This document shows, in pieces, positions 16,713 through 27,229 of a stretch of DNA of 64,000 nucleotides (positions within the stretch are counted from its first letter, which is position 1; each line of letters starts with the position of its first letter). The notes below the pieces were generated by a model. That model did no database searches. It saw only the letters and a list, made by a program, of their open reading frames with translations, and was not told the DNA's origin. The DNA is from an uncultured Tateyamaria sp. (GTDB taxonomy: Bacteria; Pseudomonadota; Alphaproteobacteria; Rhodobacterales; Rhodobacteraceae): contig NZ_CANNGP010000002.1 of NCBI RefSeq assembly GCF_947504105.1, positions 124,001-188,000 of the forward strand. Direction: 5' to 3'. Made by a program: the position numbers and the translations under genes.

Positions 16713-18331
16713 TGGCCATTACATCTGCAAACCAGCTTGAGCTGCTGCAAACCGCAGAAGCTGTTGCGCGCGAAAAGATGATCGACCCAGGTTTGGTGGT
16801 CGAGGCGATGGAAGAATCGCTCGCCCGTGCCGCCAAGTCCCGCTACGGCGCAGAAATGGACATTCGTGTGTCCATCGACCGCAAGACTGGCAAGGCGACC
16901 TTCACCCGCGTCCGCACCGTGGTCGAGGAAGAAGAGCTGGAAAACTACCAAGCCGAGTTCACCATCGACCAGGCGAAGCAATACATGGAAAACCCCGCCG
17001 TCGGTGATACCTTTGTCGAGGAAGTCCCCCCGGTCGAGATGGGCCGCATCGCCGCGCAATCTGCCAAGCAGGTGATCCTGCAAAAGGTGCGTGAAGCCGA
17101 GCGTGACCGTCAGTTCGAAGAATTCAAGGATCGTGCGGGCACCATCATCAACGCGCTGGTCAAGCGCGAGGAATACGGCAACGTCATCGTCGATGTGGGT
17201 GCCGGTGAAGCCATCCTGCGCCGCAACGAAAAGATCGGCCGCGAATCATACCGCCCCAATGATCGTATCCGCTGCTACATCAAGGATGTGCGCCGCGAGC
17301 AGCGCGGCCCGCAGATTTTCCTGAGCCGCACAGCGCCCGAGTTCATGGCCGAGCTGTTCAAGATGGAAGTGCCAGAGATTTATGACGGCATCATCGAGAT
17401 CAAGGCCGTAGCCCGCGACCCCGGTTCGCGCGCGAAGATCGCTGTCATCTCCTATGACAACTCTATCGATCCTGTCGGTGCCTGCGTTGGTATGCGTGGT
17501 AGCCGTGTGCAGGCTGTTGTGAACGAGCTGCAGGGCGAAAAGATCGACATCATTCCGTGGAATGAGGATCAGCCCACCTTCCTTGTGAACGCGTTGCAAC
17601 CTGCTGAGGTGAGCAAGGTCGTTCTGGACGAAGAGGCTGGCAAGATCGAAGTGGTTGTTCCCGAGGAACAATTGTCGCTGGCCATTGGCCGCCGTGGTCA
17701 GAACGTGCGTTTGGCCAGCCAGCTGACCAATCTTGACATCGACATCATGACCGAGGCCGAGGAATCGGCGCGTCGTCAGGCCGAGTTTGAACAGCGCACC
17801 AAGCTGTTCATGGACACGCTCGATCTGGATGAGTTCTTTGCACAGCTGTTGGTGTCTGAAGGGTTCACGAACCTTGAAGAGGTCGCTTACGTTGAGCTGG
17901 ACGAACTGCTGGTCATCGATGGTGTGGACGATGGCACTGCAGAAGAACTGCAGGCCCGCGCACGTGACGTGTTGGAAGCGCAGGCCAAGGCAGCGTTGGA
18001 CAATGCCCGGTCCATGGGCGCCGAGGACAGCCTTATTGAATTCGATGGGCTCACACCCCAAATGGTAGAGGCGCTCGCCAAGGACGACGTCAAAACTCTT
18101 GAAGATTTCGCGACATGCGCAGACTGGGAACTGGCCGGTGGCTGGACAACTGTCGATGGCGAACGTCATAAGGACGATGGTGTCTTGGAACCTTTCGAAG
18201 TGTCTTTGGAAGAGGCTCAGCAATTGGTCATGACAGCCCGTATTTTGCTGGGTTGGGTCGATCCCGCCGAACTGGAAGCCGAAGAAGCGGAAGAAGACGG
18301 CGAAGAAACAACCGAGGAGGCCGAGGCCTGA
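16712..18331 (+). CDS. nusA: Transcription termination/antitermination factor NusA
   Basis: RNA polymerase elongation factor that binds near the RNA exit channel and modulates pausing, termination and antitermination. The 539 residues include the N-terminal polymerase-binding domain, S1 domain (around 130-200), two KH domains with [14 protein letters not shown] and [16 protein letters not shown], and two C-terminal acidic repeats containing helix-hairpin-helix-like stretches (about 360-420 and 450-510). An acidic tail of Glu and Ala ends the protein. The stop codon sits within a strong hairpin (see 18321-18344). Confidence 0.97.
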   Translation: MAITSANQLELLQTAEAVAREKMIDPGLVVEAMEESLARAAKSRYGAEMDIRVSIDRKTGKATFTRVRTVVEEEELENYQAEFTIDQAKQYMENPAVGDTFVEEVPPVEMGRIAAQSAKQVILQKVREAERDRQFEEFKDRAGTIINALVKREEYGNVIVDVGAGEAILRRNEKIGRESYRPNDRIRCYIKDVRREQRGPQIFLSRTAPEFMAELFKMEVPEIYDGIIEIKAVARDPGSRAKIAVISYDNSIDPVGACVGMRGSRVQAVVNELQGEKIDIIPWNEDQPTFLVNALQPAEVSKVVLDEEAGKIEVVVPEEQLSLAIGRRGQNVRLASQLTNLDIDIMTEAEESARRQAEFEQRTKLFMDTLDLDEFFAQLLVSEGFTNLEEVAYVELDELLVIDGVDDGTAEELQARARDVLEAQAKAALDNARSMGAEDSLIEFDGLTPQMVEALAKDDVKTLEDFATCADWELAGGWTTVDGERHKDDGVLEPFEVSLEEAQQLVMTARILLGWVDPAELEAEEAEEDGEETTEEAEA

Positions 18332-18344
18332 TTTCAGGCCTCGG
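18321..18344 (+). promoter_or_regulatory. Intercistronic hairpin covering the nusA stop codon and abutting the ylxR start
   Basis: CCGAGGCCTGA (18321-18331) is an exact inverted repeat of TCAGGCCTCGG (18334-18344), giving an 11-pair stem with a 2-base loop. The nusA TGA is inside the left arm and the GTG of the next gene directly follows the right arm. There is no T-run, so this is not a simple terminator. It may reduce or couple translation of ylxR to nusA. Confidence 0.6.
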
Positions 18345-18974
18345 GTGAGCCTGATGGGTCGCGGTGGCGCCTCAAAGGATCGGTCGGATGGACCGGAGCG
18401 CAAGTGCATTGCCACGGGCGAGGTGCAACCCAAATATGGGTTGATCCGCTTTGTCGTGGGTCCCGATGCCCAGATTGTGCCGGACATTGCGGGCAAATTG
18501 CCCGGGCGTGGCATTTATGTTGCGGCGGATCGGGCGACACTTGAGAAGGCAGTGCAAAAGAAGCTGTTTGCGCGGGGGGCTAAGCAACCCGTGCAAGTGC
18601 CTGAAGATTTGGTGGATGAAGTTGAACGCCAATTGGCGCGGCGTGTTGTTGATTTGATTGCTTTGTCCCGGAAGTCGGGCAGCGCAGTGGCCGGGTACGA
18701 GAAGGTCAAGAACATGCTTCAGATAGAAGAAGCACTGGTTCTGATCCAGGCGTCGGATGGTTCGGGCCGTGGCAAGTCCAAGCTGAGTACGCCGCATTTC
18801 GGAACGTATATCGGCTGGCTGACGGCGGATGAGTTGGGTTTGGCATTCGGACGCCAAACTGTGATACATGGGGCGCTCGCCTCTGGTGGACTCACAAAAC
18901 GTGTTGTAGAGGAAGCCAACCGTTTACGCGGCGTGCGCGAATATGACGGCGGCAAGGGCCGCCGGGAAGGATAG
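18345..18974 (+). CDS. YlxR-family RNA-binding protein fused to an L7Ae-like domain
   Basis: 209 residues. The N-terminal YlxR (DUF448) domain has ERKCIATGEVQPKYGLIRFV and LPGRGIYVAADR; the C-terminal half resembles the L7Ae/YbxF type K-turn-binding fold (RRVVDLIALSRKSGSAVAGYEKV, then ALVLIQASDGS). In other bacteria these are two adjacent genes between nusA and infB; the fusion is common in alphaproteobacteria. It probably binds structured RNA in the transcription-translation machinery. Either GTG 18345 or ATG 18354 could be the start; neither has a clear ribosome binding site. Confidence 0.9.
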   Translation: MSLMGRGGASKDRSDGPERKCIATGEVQPKYGLIRFVVGPDAQIVPDIAGKLPGRGIYVAADRATLEKAVQKKLFARGAKQPVQVPEDLVDEVERQLARRVVDLIALSRKSGSAVAGYEKVKNMLQIEEALVLIQASDGSGRGKSKLSTPHFGTYIGWLTADELGLAFGRQTVIHGALASGGLTKRVVEEANRLRGVREYDGGKGRREG

Positions 18975-18983
18975 ACGAGCTTT

Positions 18984-21455
18984 ATGAGCGATACTGACGG
19001 GAAAAAGACACTGGGTCTGCGCAGCGGCGCGCGTCCGGGCAATGTGAAACAGAGTTTCAGCCACGGGCGGACCAAGAACGTCGTCGTCGAGACCAAACGC
19101 AAGCGCGTTGTGGTGCCCAAGCCGGGTGCCGCCAAGCCTGCTGGCGCCGGTGGTGGTGCTGGTGGTGACCCCAGCCGTCGCCCTGCCGGTATTTCGGATG
19201 CAGAGATGGATCGTCGTCTGAAGGCTGTGCAGGCCGCCAAGGCTCGCGAGGTAGAAGAAGCTGCCAAGCGTGAGGCCGAGGAAAAGGCCCGCGAGGCCGA
19301 ACGCGAACGTCGCCGTGCCGAAGCAGAAGCCAAAGAGCAGGCTGAACGCGAGCGCGAGCAGGCCCTCAAGGCCAAGGAAGAAGAAGAAAAACGTAAGGTG
19401 GCTGAAGCCGCGGCTGCTGCTCAGGCTGCTGCCGCTGCCCCGGCCGAGACGCCGAAACCTGCGCAGCGCCAGGCTCAACCTGCTGCGACTCCGCGCAAGA
19501 CGGATCGTGACCGTGATCAGCGCCCCAACAACAGGGGCCGTGGTGACGACGGTGGGCGCCGCTCGGGCAAACTGACCTTGAACCAGGCGCTGTCTGGTGA
19601 TGGTGGTCGTCAGCGGTCCATGGCCGCAATGAAGCGCAAGCAAGAACGTGCCCGCCAGAAAGCCATGGGTGGTTCGGTTGAACGCGAAAAGGTCATGCGC
19701 ACCGTCGCCTTGCCGGAAGCCATCGTTGTGTCTGAACTGGCCAATCGTATGGCCGAACGTGTGGGCGATGTCGTCAAGGCGCTGATGAACAATGGCATGA
19801 TGGTCACCCAGAACCAGACTATTGACGCTGACACTGCCGAGCTGATCATCGAAGAGTTCGGCCACAAAGTTCAGCGCGTGTCCGATGCCGACGTTGAGGA
19901 CGTGATCAAGGAGATTGAGGACAGCGACGAGGACCTGCAAGGCCGTCCGCCAGTCATCACCATCATGGGTCACGTGGACCACGGCAAAACCTCGCTTCTG
20001 GATGCGATCCGTGACGCCAAGGTTGTTGCTGGCGAAGCCGGTGGCATTACACAGCACATCGGTGCCTATCAGGTGAAAACCGATGGTGGTGCGGTACTGT
20101 CCTTCCTCGATACACCGGGCCACGCGGCCTTTACATCGATGCGGTCACGCGGTGCGCAGGTGACGGATATCGTGGTTCTGGTTGTTGCGGCGGACGACGC
20201 CGTGATGCCGCAGACCATTGAGGCGATCAACCACGCCAAGGCCGCCGAAGTGCCGATGATTGTGGCGATCAACAAGTGCGACAAGCCCGAGGCGAATCCG
20301 GACAAGGTCCGTACCGACCTTCTGCAACACGAAGTGATTGTCGAGAAAATGTCGGGTGAGGTTCAGGACGTCGAAGTGTCCGCAATCACCGGCAAGGGTC
20401 TGGACGAACTGCTGGAAGCCATCGCGCTTCAGGCCGAGATCTTGGAACTGAAAGCCAACCCTGATCGTGCCGCCCAAGGTGCCGTGATTGAGGCGCAACT
20501 TGATGTGGGCCGCGGCCCAGTCGCCACCGTTTTGGTTCAGACCGGGACACTGCGTCAGGGTGATATCTTTGTTGTGGGTGAGCAGTACGGTAAAGTCCGT
20601 GCCTTGATCAATGACCAAGGTGAGCGCGTAAAAGAGGCGGGTCCGTCGGTGCCTGTCGAGGTGCTTGGCTTGAACGGTACACCCGAAGCGGGCGACGTTC
20701 TGAACGTGACCGAGACTGAAGCGCAGGCGCGTGAGATCGCCGAGTATCGCGAAAAAGCGGCCAAAGACAAACGTGCGGCCGCTGGCGCGGCAACGACACT
20801 CGAACAGCTTATGGCAAATGCCAAGGCGGATGAGAATGTCAGCGAACTGCCAATTTTGGTCAAAGCGGATGTGCAGGGGTCTGCCGAGGCCATCGTTCAG
20901 GCGATGGAAAAGATCGGCAACGACGAGGTGCGCGTGCGCGTGCTGCACTCGGGTGTTGGCGCCATCACAGAAACCGACGTTGGTTTGGCCGAAGCGTCTG
21001 GTGCACCGATCATGGGCTTCAACGTGCGTGCAAACGCATCGGCCAGGAACACGGCAAACCAGAAGGGCGTCGAAATTCGCTACTACTCGGTCATCTATGA
21101 CCTTGTGGACGATGTGAAGGCTGCCGCTTCCGGCCTGCTGAGTGCAGAGATCCGCGAGAACTTCATCGGCTATGCCGAGATCAAGGAAGTGTTCAAGGTA
21201 TCTGGCGTCGGCAAGGTTGCGGGCTGTCTGGTCACCGAAGGCGTGGCGCGTCGGTCTGCTGGTGTCCGTCTGCTGCGCGACAACGTGGTGATCCACGAAG
21301 GTACGCTGAAAACGCTGAAACGCTTCAAGGATGAAGTGGCTGAGGTTCAGTCGGGTCAGGAATGCGGTATGGTATTCGAGAATTACGACGATATCCGCCC
21401 GCAAGACGTGATCGAGATCTTCGAACGGGAAGAGATTACGCGGACGCTCGACTAA
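18984..21455 (+). CDS. infB: Translation initiation factor IF-2
   Basis: GTPase that places initiator tRNA on the 30S subunit and promotes subunit joining. The 823 residues comprise an N-terminal Lys/Glu/Ala-rich, coiled-coil-like region (about 65-170), an IF2-N domain, the G domain with GHVDHGKT (from residue 329), DTPGHAAF and [10 protein letters not shown], and the beta-barrel and C-terminal fMet-tRNA-binding domains. The end ([12 protein letters not shown]-like, with PQDVIEIFE) is typical. Last gene of the operon, followed by a strong terminator. Confidence 0.97.
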   Translation: MSDTDGKKTLGLRSGARPGNVKQSFSHGRTKNVVVETKRKRVVVPKPGAAKPAGAGGGAGGDPSRRPAGISDAEMDRRLKAVQAAKAREVEEAAKREAEEKAREAERERRRAEAEAKEQAEREREQALKAKEEEEKRKVAEAAAAAQAAAAAPAETPKPAQRQAQPAATPRKTDRDRDQRPNNRGRGDDGGRRSGKLTLNQALSGDGGRQRSMAAMKRKQERARQKAMGGSVEREKVMRTVALPEAIVVSELANRMAERVGDVVKALMNNGMMVTQNQTIDADTAELIIEEFGHKVQRVSDADVEDVIKEIEDSDEDLQGRPPVITIMGHVDHGKTSLLDAIRDAKVVAGEAGGITQHIGAYQVKTDGGAVLSFLDTPGHAAFTSMRSRGAQVTDIVVLVVAADDAVMPQTIEAINHAKAAEVPMIVAINKCDKPEANPDKVRTDLLQHEVIVEKMSGEVQDVEVSAITGKGLDELLEAIALQAEILELKANPDRAAQGAVIEAQLDVGRGPVATVLVQTGTLRQGDIFVVGEQYGKVRALINDQGERVKEAGPSVPVEVLGLNGTPEAGDVLNVTETEAQAREIAEYREKAAKDKRAAAGAATTLEQLMANAKADENVSELPILVKADVQGSAEAIVQAMEKIGNDEVRVRVLHSGVGAITETDVGLAEASGAPIMGFNVRANASARNTANQKGVEIRYYSVIYDLVDDVKAAASGLLSAEIRENFIGYAEIKEVFKVSGVGKVAGCLVTEGVARRSAGVRLLRDNVVIHEGTLKTLKRFKDEVAEVQSGQECGMVFENYDDIRPQDVIEIFEREEITRTLD

Positions 21456-21476
21456 GCAATTCGCTTTTCAAGCAAG

Positions 21477-21513
21477 AAAAAGGGGACGGTGTTTTGCACC
21501 GTCCCCTTTTTTT
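21477..21513. terminator. Bidirectional rho-independent terminator after infB
   Basis: GGGGACGGTG (21482-21491) pairs with CACCGTCCCC (21497-21506) around TTTTG. A T-run follows on the plus strand and an A-run precedes, which serves the convergent 44-residue gene on the minus strand. Confidence 0.9.
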
Positions 21514-21525
21514 CAGATCGTCGCG

Positions 21526-21660
21526 TTAAGCAGCTTGCGAAACCGGAGTGCCGGAGTAATGAGCCCCGTCAACTCTGACAGTCACCCGCCCATCCGGAAG
21601 GGTTCTGACATAGATCCCCTGGATAAGAATGGCGCTGCCCATGGCAATCGTGCGTAGCAT
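21526..21660 (-). CDS. Conserved-looking 44-residue protein
   Basis: A small gene convergent to infB. It begins at ATG 21660-21658, directly preceded on the minus strand by GGGGAGGAAAGTC, a near-ideal Shine-Dalgarno sequence with proper spacing. The product (MLRTIAMGSAILIQGIYVRT start, then DGRVTVRVDG and a C-terminal SGTPVSQAA) looks like one compact beta-rich unit. From memory, similar tiny proteins occur in other Rhodobacterales. It ends at the infB terminator hairpin, which has T-runs on both strands. No function can be assigned. Confidence 0.68.
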   Translation of the reverse strand: MLRTIAMGSAILIQGIYVRTLPDGRVTVRVDGAHYSGTPVSQAA

Positions 21661-21779
21661 GACTTTCCTCCCCAAAAAGAAAGTTGTGCTTCAACTATAA
21701 GTACGAAGGTTAATATGTCATCAACAATGTCACGAAAACGTCACTTTCTTTAGCAGTTTCGGAACATTTTTACGGGTTT

Positions 21780-22178
21780 TTACAACCAATCCCGTAGAAT
21801 GGGGATTAATGGCAGGTCTGCTGCGGGCATCGGATAATCTCGCAAGTCCCTTGGACGGACCCATTTCAGTGCTTGTCCTTCACGCGATTGGGGTGCGCCG
21901 TCCCACTTCCGGCAGGCAAAAAGTGGCATCAATAGATGGAAATCGTCGTAGCTGTGACTGGCGAAAGTGAGGGGCGCCAGGCAGGACTGCCAGGTGTCAA
22001 TTCCCAGCTCTTCTTGCAATTCGCGGATCAGGGCAGCTTCGGGCGTCTCTCCGGGTTCGACCTTGCCGCCCGGAAACTCCCACAACCCTGCCATCGATTT
22101 TCCCTCAGGGCGCTGGGCCAGCAGCACGCGCCCATCCACGTCAATAAGCGCAACTGCGGAAACAAGAACCGTCTTCAC
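21780..22178 (-). CDS. mutT: 8-oxo-dGTP diphosphatase MutT (Nudix hydrolase)
   Basis: 132-residue Nudix enzyme that removes oxidised dGTP from the nucleotide pool. The Nudix box is GGKVEPGETPEAALIRELQEELGI (residues about 36-59, shown here only by its conserved G, E, REL and EE positions in the family), preceded by QRPEGKSMAGLWEFP, a MutT signature. The GTG at 22178 is chosen because it forms a GTGA overlap with the argJ stop and begins the homologous sequence; a longer open frame upstream lies inside argJ. Translationally coupled to argJ. Confidence 0.88.
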   Translation of the reverse strand: MKTVLVSAVALIDVDGRVLLAQRPEGKSMAGLWEFPGGKVEPGETPEAALIRELQEELGIDTWQSCLAPLTFASHSYDDFHLLMPLFACRKWDGAPQSREGQALKWVRPRDLRDYPMPAADLPLIPILRDWL

Positions 22179-23401
22179 GATCGGTAGTCCGCGTTGATGT
22201 CTATGTAACCATGTGTCAAATCGCAGGTCCAAACCGTGGCTTTTCCTGCGCCCATGCCGCAATCGATACGGATACGGATGTGGTCGCCCTTCATATGTTC
22301 CGCTGCTTCTTCCTCTTGGTATGTTGGGCTGACCCACCCGTCTTCCGCCACCAGCGTGTCACCAAACCAGATCGACAGCGTGTCCCGATCCGCGGGCGCG
22401 CCAGACTTGCCAACAGCCATCACGACCCGGCCCCAATTAGGATCCTCGCCTGCGATGGCGGTTTTGACGAGCGGTGAATTGGCAATGGATAGGCCGTGGG
22501 TCCGGGCCACACCATCGTCTGTGCATCCAGTCACTTCAATTTCCACGAACTTTGTTGCCCCCTCGCCGTCACGGACAACCTGGTGCGCCAGATCCAGCAT
22601 CACGGCATAAAGGGCGTCTGCAAAGTCCGCATTGCCGGTCACATCCGCACCGCTTGCGCCGGTAGCTGCAACGAGTAGGCTGTCTGAGGTCGAGGTGTCG
22701 CTATCCACCGTGACACAGTTGAAGGTCCGATCACAGGTGGTGCCAACCAAGCCTTGCAAATCCTCCTGCGTGATCTGCGCATCCGTAAAGATATAGACCA
22801 GCATTGTCGCCATATCGGGGGCGATCATGCCGCTTCCCTTGGCTATGCCTGCAATGTTCACGGCCTTTCCACCAACCTTGACCGTTTGCGTGGCACCCTT
22901 TGCATAGGTGTCTGTCGTCATTATGGCAGCGGCAGCGTCGACGATCGTACCGGGTGATTGATTTGCAACCAGATCGGACAGATGTGCCGTGATCCTGTCA
23001 TGGGGCAGCAGCTCACCAATGACCCCGGTGGACGCGGTAAAGACGCGGTTTGCCGGAACATCCGCCGCCTTGGCTGTCGCATCAACCAAAGCGTTTACAG
23101 CGTCCGTCCCATTTCTGCCGGTAAATGCATTTGCGTTCCCCGCATTCACCAGAATGGCCGCACCCGCGGTACTGGGTTGCCCAAGCTTTGTCTGGCAGTC
23201 CAAAACCGGGGCCGCCCGCGTTGCTGATTTTGTAAAAACCCCGGCTACCTTGGTGCCCGGAGCGCATATCGCAAGCATCACGTCGAGCCGTCCGGCATAG
23301 CGCACACCTGCAGCTGCGGCTGCAAATGTCACTCCGTCAATCGCCGGCAGGTCAGGAAAACGGTCGGGTGCCAGCGGCGACCGCGGCAGTGCCCCAGCCA
23401 T
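22175..23401 (-). CDS. argJ: Bifunctional glutamate N-acetyltransferase/amino-acid acetyltransferase ArgJ
   Basis: Transfers the acetyl group between N-acetylornithine and glutamate in the cyclic arginine pathway, and may also use acetyl-CoA. The 408-residue precursor carries the self-cleavage site KGSGMIAPDMATML, where the Thr becomes the N-terminal nucleophile of the beta chain, and NSPLVKTAIAGEDPNWGR near the active site. Length is normal. It starts 4 bases after the parvulin gene and overlaps mutT, forming a three-gene minus-strand operon. Confidence 0.95.
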   Translation of the reverse strand: MAGALPRSPLAPDRFPDLPAIDGVTFAAAAAGVRYAGRLDVMLAICAPGTKVAGVFTKSATRAAPVLDCQTKLGQPSTAGAAILVNAGNANAFTGRNGTDAVNALVDATAKAADVPANRVFTASTGVIGELLPHDRITAHLSDLVANQSPGTIVDAAAAIMTTDTYAKGATQTVKVGGKAVNIAGIAKGSGMIAPDMATMLVYIFTDAQITQEDLQGLVGTTCDRTFNCVTVDSDTSTSDSLLVAATGASGADVTGNADFADALYAVMLDLAHQVVRDGEGATKFVEIEVTGCTDDGVARTHGLSIANSPLVKTAIAGEDPNWGRVVMAVGKSGAPADRDTLSIWFGDTLVAEDGWVSPTYQEEEAAEHMKGDHIRIRIDCGMGAGKATVWTCDLTHGYIDINADYRS

Positions 23402-23404
23402 GTA

Positions 23405-24244
23405 TTATTCCACCAGCGTCAGGTCAGACAGAACGGAAGGATCAACCTCGGCCGCACCCGATTGATCGATCTGCGCACCGGAAATCAATTCGGCCACATA
23501 GGTTTCAACGGTGGTGCCGCGTACTTCCTCTGTCAGCTCCTCGCGGACGTCATCCAGAGTAGGCGCATCGGGGGTGCGGGTTTCATTCAGAATAATCACG
23601 TGCCAGCCAAACTGTGTTTGCACAGGATCCGATACCTCGCCCACTTCCAGCGCGATAACTGCAGCCTCAAAGCTTGGCACCATAGCGCCGCTGCCAAACC
23701 AGCCCAATTCACCACCATTTGGACCTGATGGACCAGTTGATTTGTCGCGGGCAGTCGCGGCAAAGTCGGCACCGCCTTCGATCTCCGCCTTGATGGCCTT
23801 GGCCTCTTCCTCGGTTTCCACGAGGATGTGCGAGGCGTTGTACTCTTCTTGTGGTTTTACGCCTTCGTACTTGGCGTCATAGGCGGACTGGATCGCCTGG
23901 TCGGTCAGTCGTTCTTGAAACAGGCTTTCCAACTCTTCTCCGGCAGTCAGGGACCGTGTTTCATTCTCGATCTGAAGTTCGGTGCGCTTCGGCAGCTCGC
24001 CATCGAATGCCTGTGACAGAAGGGTCTGGTTGATCAGCTGTTCCAGGATACCGTTGAACAGCACGTCGTTGGGCAATTGTTGGAATTGCTGTGGCAAAGA
24101 TGCGCGTGCCACGATCATGTGACCGACAGTGATATCTGTGCCGTTGACAGTTGCGACAACCGTGTCTGCATCCTGTGCGGCAGCTGGCAACGCCATGGCG
24201 GCGACCAGACCAAGCGCGGGCAGGGAAAAGAAACGTTTTTTCAT
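23405..24244 (-). CDS. Periplasmic peptidyl-prolyl isomerase, parvulin (PpiC) type
   Basis: 279 residues with a signal peptide (KKRFFSLPALGLVAAMALP, cleaved after AAA). A helical N-terminal chaperone region is followed by one parvulin domain at about 135-230, with ASHILVETEEEA, GGELGWFGSGAMVPSFE and FGWHVIILNE, all strong family motifs. It would help fold exported proteins in the periplasm. The start at 24244 follows from the signal peptide. It lies divergent from secA, a sensible neighbour for a post-export folding factor, and leads the argJ-mutT transcript. Confidence 0.9.
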   Translation of the reverse strand: MKKRFFSLPALGLVAAMALPAAAQDADTVVATVNGTDITVGHMIVARASLPQQFQQLPNDVLFNGILEQLINQTLLSQAFDGELPKRTELQIENETRSLTAGEELESLFQERLTDQAIQSAYDAKYEGVKPQEEYNASHILVETEEEAKAIKAEIEGGADFAATARDKSTGPSGPNGGELGWFGSGAMVPSFEAAVIALEVGEVSDPVQTQFGWHVIILNETRTPDAPTLDDVREELTEEVRGTTVETYVAELISGAQIDQSGAAEVDPSVLSDLTLVE

Positions 24245-24421
24245 GGAACAGTCCTTGGGCTTTGGCGCCTCACCGGAGGCGCGCATTGACACGGTTTCGC
24301 GTGACCCTTACATCGCCCTATGGACGCGGCCCGGGCCGGTTTTCGCCCACCGTATTTATGGGCTTGGCGCGCGCCCGGCAAGCAATTGCTGCGCAACATG
24401 AATTGATCGGCTGGAGAACGC

Positions 24422-27121
24422 ATGCTCGGTTTCGGAACTCTCACCAAGAAGGTGTTTGGCACACCCAATGATCGCAAGGTCAAGGGAGCGCGTCCGCTGG
24501 TCGAAAAGATCAATGCGCTGGAGCCTGAATTCGAGGCGCTGAGCGACGAAGGGCTGAAGGACAAGACCCAAGTGTTGGCCGAACGGGCCATGGGGGGCGA
24601 GGATCTGGATGACCTTTTGTCTGAAGCCTTTGCAAACTGTCGAGAAGCCGCGAAGCGCACGCTTGGCTTGCGTGCATATGACACCCAGCTGCTGGGCGCC
24701 ATCTTTTTGCATCAGGGCAACATTGCCGAGCAGAAGACGGGTGAGGGCAAAACTCTGACCGCGACCTTTTCAACTTATCTGAATGCGCTGACAGGCAAGG
24801 GCGTGCACGTTGTGACCGTGAATGATTATCTTGTGCAACGTGACGCCGAATGGATGGGCAAGGTATTCTCCGCTCTTGGGCTGACCACTGGCGTCGCCAT
24901 TGCTGGCATGGACGAGGACGCCAAGCGCGCCGCATATGCCTGTGATGTGACCTATGCCACCAACAATGAGCTTGGGTTCGACTATCTGCGCGATAATATG
25001 AAGCCCACGATCGAGGACATGGTCCAGCGCGGCCACAACTATGCCATCGTGGATGAGGTCGACAGTATCCTGATTGACGAGGCGCGGACTCCCTTGATCA
25101 TTTCCGGCCCACTGGCCGACCGGTCCGAGATGTATGTGACCATCGACGGGATCATTCCGATGATCGAGGAAGATCACTTTACCCTCGATGAGAAGCAGAA
25201 GAACGTGACCTTCACCGACGAAGGCAACGAGTTCCTGGAAGAGCAACTCCGTGCTCGCGGCCTGATCGAACCTGAGGCATCGCTCTATGATCCGGAAAGC
25301 ACGTCAATTGTGCACCACGTCAACCAGGGCCTACGCGCGCACAAGCTGTTCCAGAAGGACAAAGACTACATCGTGCGCAATGGCGATGTCGTTCTGATCG
25401 ACGAATTCACAGGCCGCATGATGGCGGGTCGCCGCTTGTCCGATGGTTTGCACCAAGCTATCGAGGCCAAGGAAGGCGTGCAGATCCAGCCCGAGAACCA
25501 GACGCTCGCATCCGTGACCTTTCAGAACTATTTCCGTCTTTATAACAAGCTGGCGGGCATGACAGGCACGGCTGCCACCGAAGCAGAAGAGTTTGGTACG
25601 ATCTATGGCCTTGGTGTGGTAGAAGTCCCAACCAACAGGCCCATCGCCCGTGTCGACGAAGACGATCAGGTTTTTCGTACCGGGCAGGAAAAATACAATG
25701 CCATGATCAATGAGATCAAGGCGGCCCATGAAAAAGGTCAGCCTGTTCTGGTTGGCACCACGTCTATCGACAAGTCCGAGATGTTCTCAGAAGCACTGAA
25801 GGCACAGAGCATTGCGCACAACGTTCTGAATGCGCGCCAGCACGAGCAAGAAGCGCAGATTATCGCGGACGCAGGCAAGTTGGGCGCTGTGACCATCGCG
25901 ACCAACATGGCGGGCCGCGGCACCGACATTCAGCTGGGCGGCAATGTCGAGATGAAAGTGTTGGAAGCCATCACCGCCGATCCCGAGGCTGATCCTGAAG
26001 AGATGCGCAAGCGGATCGAAGCCGAGCACGAAGACGAAAAGCAGAAGGTACTCGCTGCTGGCGGCCTTTTTGTTCTGGCGTCCGAGCGCCACGAAAGCCG
26101 TCGCATCGACAACCAGCTGCGCGGCCGATCTGGCCGTCAGGGTGACCCTGGCCGTACCTCGTTCTACCTAAGCCTCGAAGATGACTTGATGCGTATCTTT
26201 GGGTCCGACCGTCTGGACAAGGTGCTCAAGACCCTTGGCATGGAAGAAGGCGAGGCAATTGTGCACCCTTGGGTGAACAAGTCGCTTGAACGCGCCCAGG
26301 CCAAGGTCGAAGGACGCAACTTCGATATCCGCAAGCAGCTGCTCAAATTCGATGACGTGATGAATGACCAGCGCCGGGTGATCTTTTCCCAGCGTCGCGA
26401 GATCATGGAAGCCGAGGATCTGTCGGAAATTACATCGGACATGCGCGATGAGGTTATCGACGACCTGATCGATGAGCACATGCCCGCCAAAAGCTATGCA
26501 GATCAGTGGGACACCGAAGGCCTTTACGCTGCTGTGATCGAAAACCTCGGAATTGACGTGCCCGTCATGGCTTGGTGCGAAGAAGAGGGCGTGGATGATG
26601 AGCAGATCCGAGAACGGCTGATCGAAGCGAGCGACAAGATGCTGGCGGAGAAGGCCGAAGCTTTCGGCGAAGAGAACATGCGCAGCATCGAAAAGCAGCT
26701 TATCCTGCAAGCCATTGATGGGAAATGGCGGGAGCATCTGTTGACGCTGGAACATTTGCGGTCGGTTGTCGGATTCCGCGGCTATGCGCAACGTGACCCG
26801 CTGAATGAGTACAAGAACGAGTCGTTCCAACTTTTCGAAACGATGCTTGAGAGCCTGCGCACCGAGGTGACGAACAAGTTGTCCCGCATTCGTCCCCTGA
26901 CGGATCAAGAACGTGAAGAGATGCTGGCCCAAATGACGGCCCAGCAGCAGCAAGTTCAAGACGCCGCAGAGACCAACGCACCGCCCGCCCCAACGGCTGA
27001 AGCGGTTGAAAACGGCTTTGACGAGAACGATCAAAGCACGTGGGGCAATCCGGGTCGCAATGAACAGTGCCCGTGCGGTTCCGGCAAGAAGTTCAAGCAT
27101 TGTCACGGCGCGCTGGTCTGA
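24422..27121 (+). CDS. secA: Protein translocase ATPase SecA
   Basis: Motor of Sec-dependent protein export, working with SecYEG at the inner membrane. The 899-residue protein has Walker A TGEGKT (about 106-111), [19 protein letters not shown], the helicase motif [15 protein letters not shown], and the C-terminal zinc motif [14 protein letters not shown] that binds SecB and phospholipid. Length and ends are normal. GGAG lies 5-8 bases before ATG 24422. Divergent from the parvulin gene across 177 bases. Confidence 0.97.
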   Translation: MLGFGTLTKKVFGTPNDRKVKGARPLVEKINALEPEFEALSDEGLKDKTQVLAERAMGGEDLDDLLSEAFANCREAAKRTLGLRAYDTQLLGAIFLHQGNIAEQKTGEGKTLTATFSTYLNALTGKGVHVVTVNDYLVQRDAEWMGKVFSALGLTTGVAIAGMDEDAKRAAYACDVTYATNNELGFDYLRDNMKPTIEDMVQRGHNYAIVDEVDSILIDEARTPLIISGPLADRSEMYVTIDGIIPMIEEDHFTLDEKQKNVTFTDEGNEFLEEQLRARGLIEPEASLYDPESTSIVHHVNQGLRAHKLFQKDKDYIVRNGDVVLIDEFTGRMMAGRRLSDGLHQAIEAKEGVQIQPENQTLASVTFQNYFRLYNKLAGMTGTAATEAEEFGTIYGLGVVEVPTNRPIARVDEDDQVFRTGQEKYNAMINEIKAAHEKGQPVLVGTTSIDKSEMFSEALKAQSIAHNVLNARQHEQEAQIIADAGKLGAVTIATNMAGRGTDIQLGGNVEMKVLEAITADPEADPEEMRKRIEAEHEDEKQKVLAAGGLFVLASERHESRRIDNQLRGRSGRQGDPGRTSFYLSLEDDLMRIFGSDRLDKVLKTLGMEEGEAIVHPWVNKSLERAQAKVEGRNFDIRKQLLKFDDVMNDQRRVIFSQRREIMEAEDLSEITSDMRDEVIDDLIDEHMPAKSYADQWDTEGLYAAVIENLGIDVPVMAWCEEEGVDDEQIRERLIEASDKMLAEKAEAFGEENMRSIEKQLILQAIDGKWREHLLTLEHLRSVVGFRGYAQRDPLNEYKNESFQLFETMLESLRTEVTNKLSRIRPLTDQEREEMLAQMTAQQQQVQDAAETNAPPAPTAEAVENGFDENDQSTWGNPGRNEQCPCGSGKKFKHCHGALV

Positions 27122-27229
27122 TCCCAGCCGCCGCATTCCTGCCTCAAAGACTCCCAACACCGGTCACAACCTGGCCGCGTTGCTATGCGACTCCGATCCT
27201 GAACCAATCCGTGGGAAGGGAATGGGACA

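Noticed and set aside
17246-18514. A 422-codon open frame on the minus strand across nusA
   Set aside because: It lies antisense to the certain nusA gene in GC-rich DNA, has no recognisable domain or ribosome binding site, and reads as a codon-usage shadow.
20145-21404. A 419-codon open frame on the minus strand across infB
   Set aside because: Antisense to infB, composition rich in His, Asn and Arg as expected for a mirror frame, no homology recognised.
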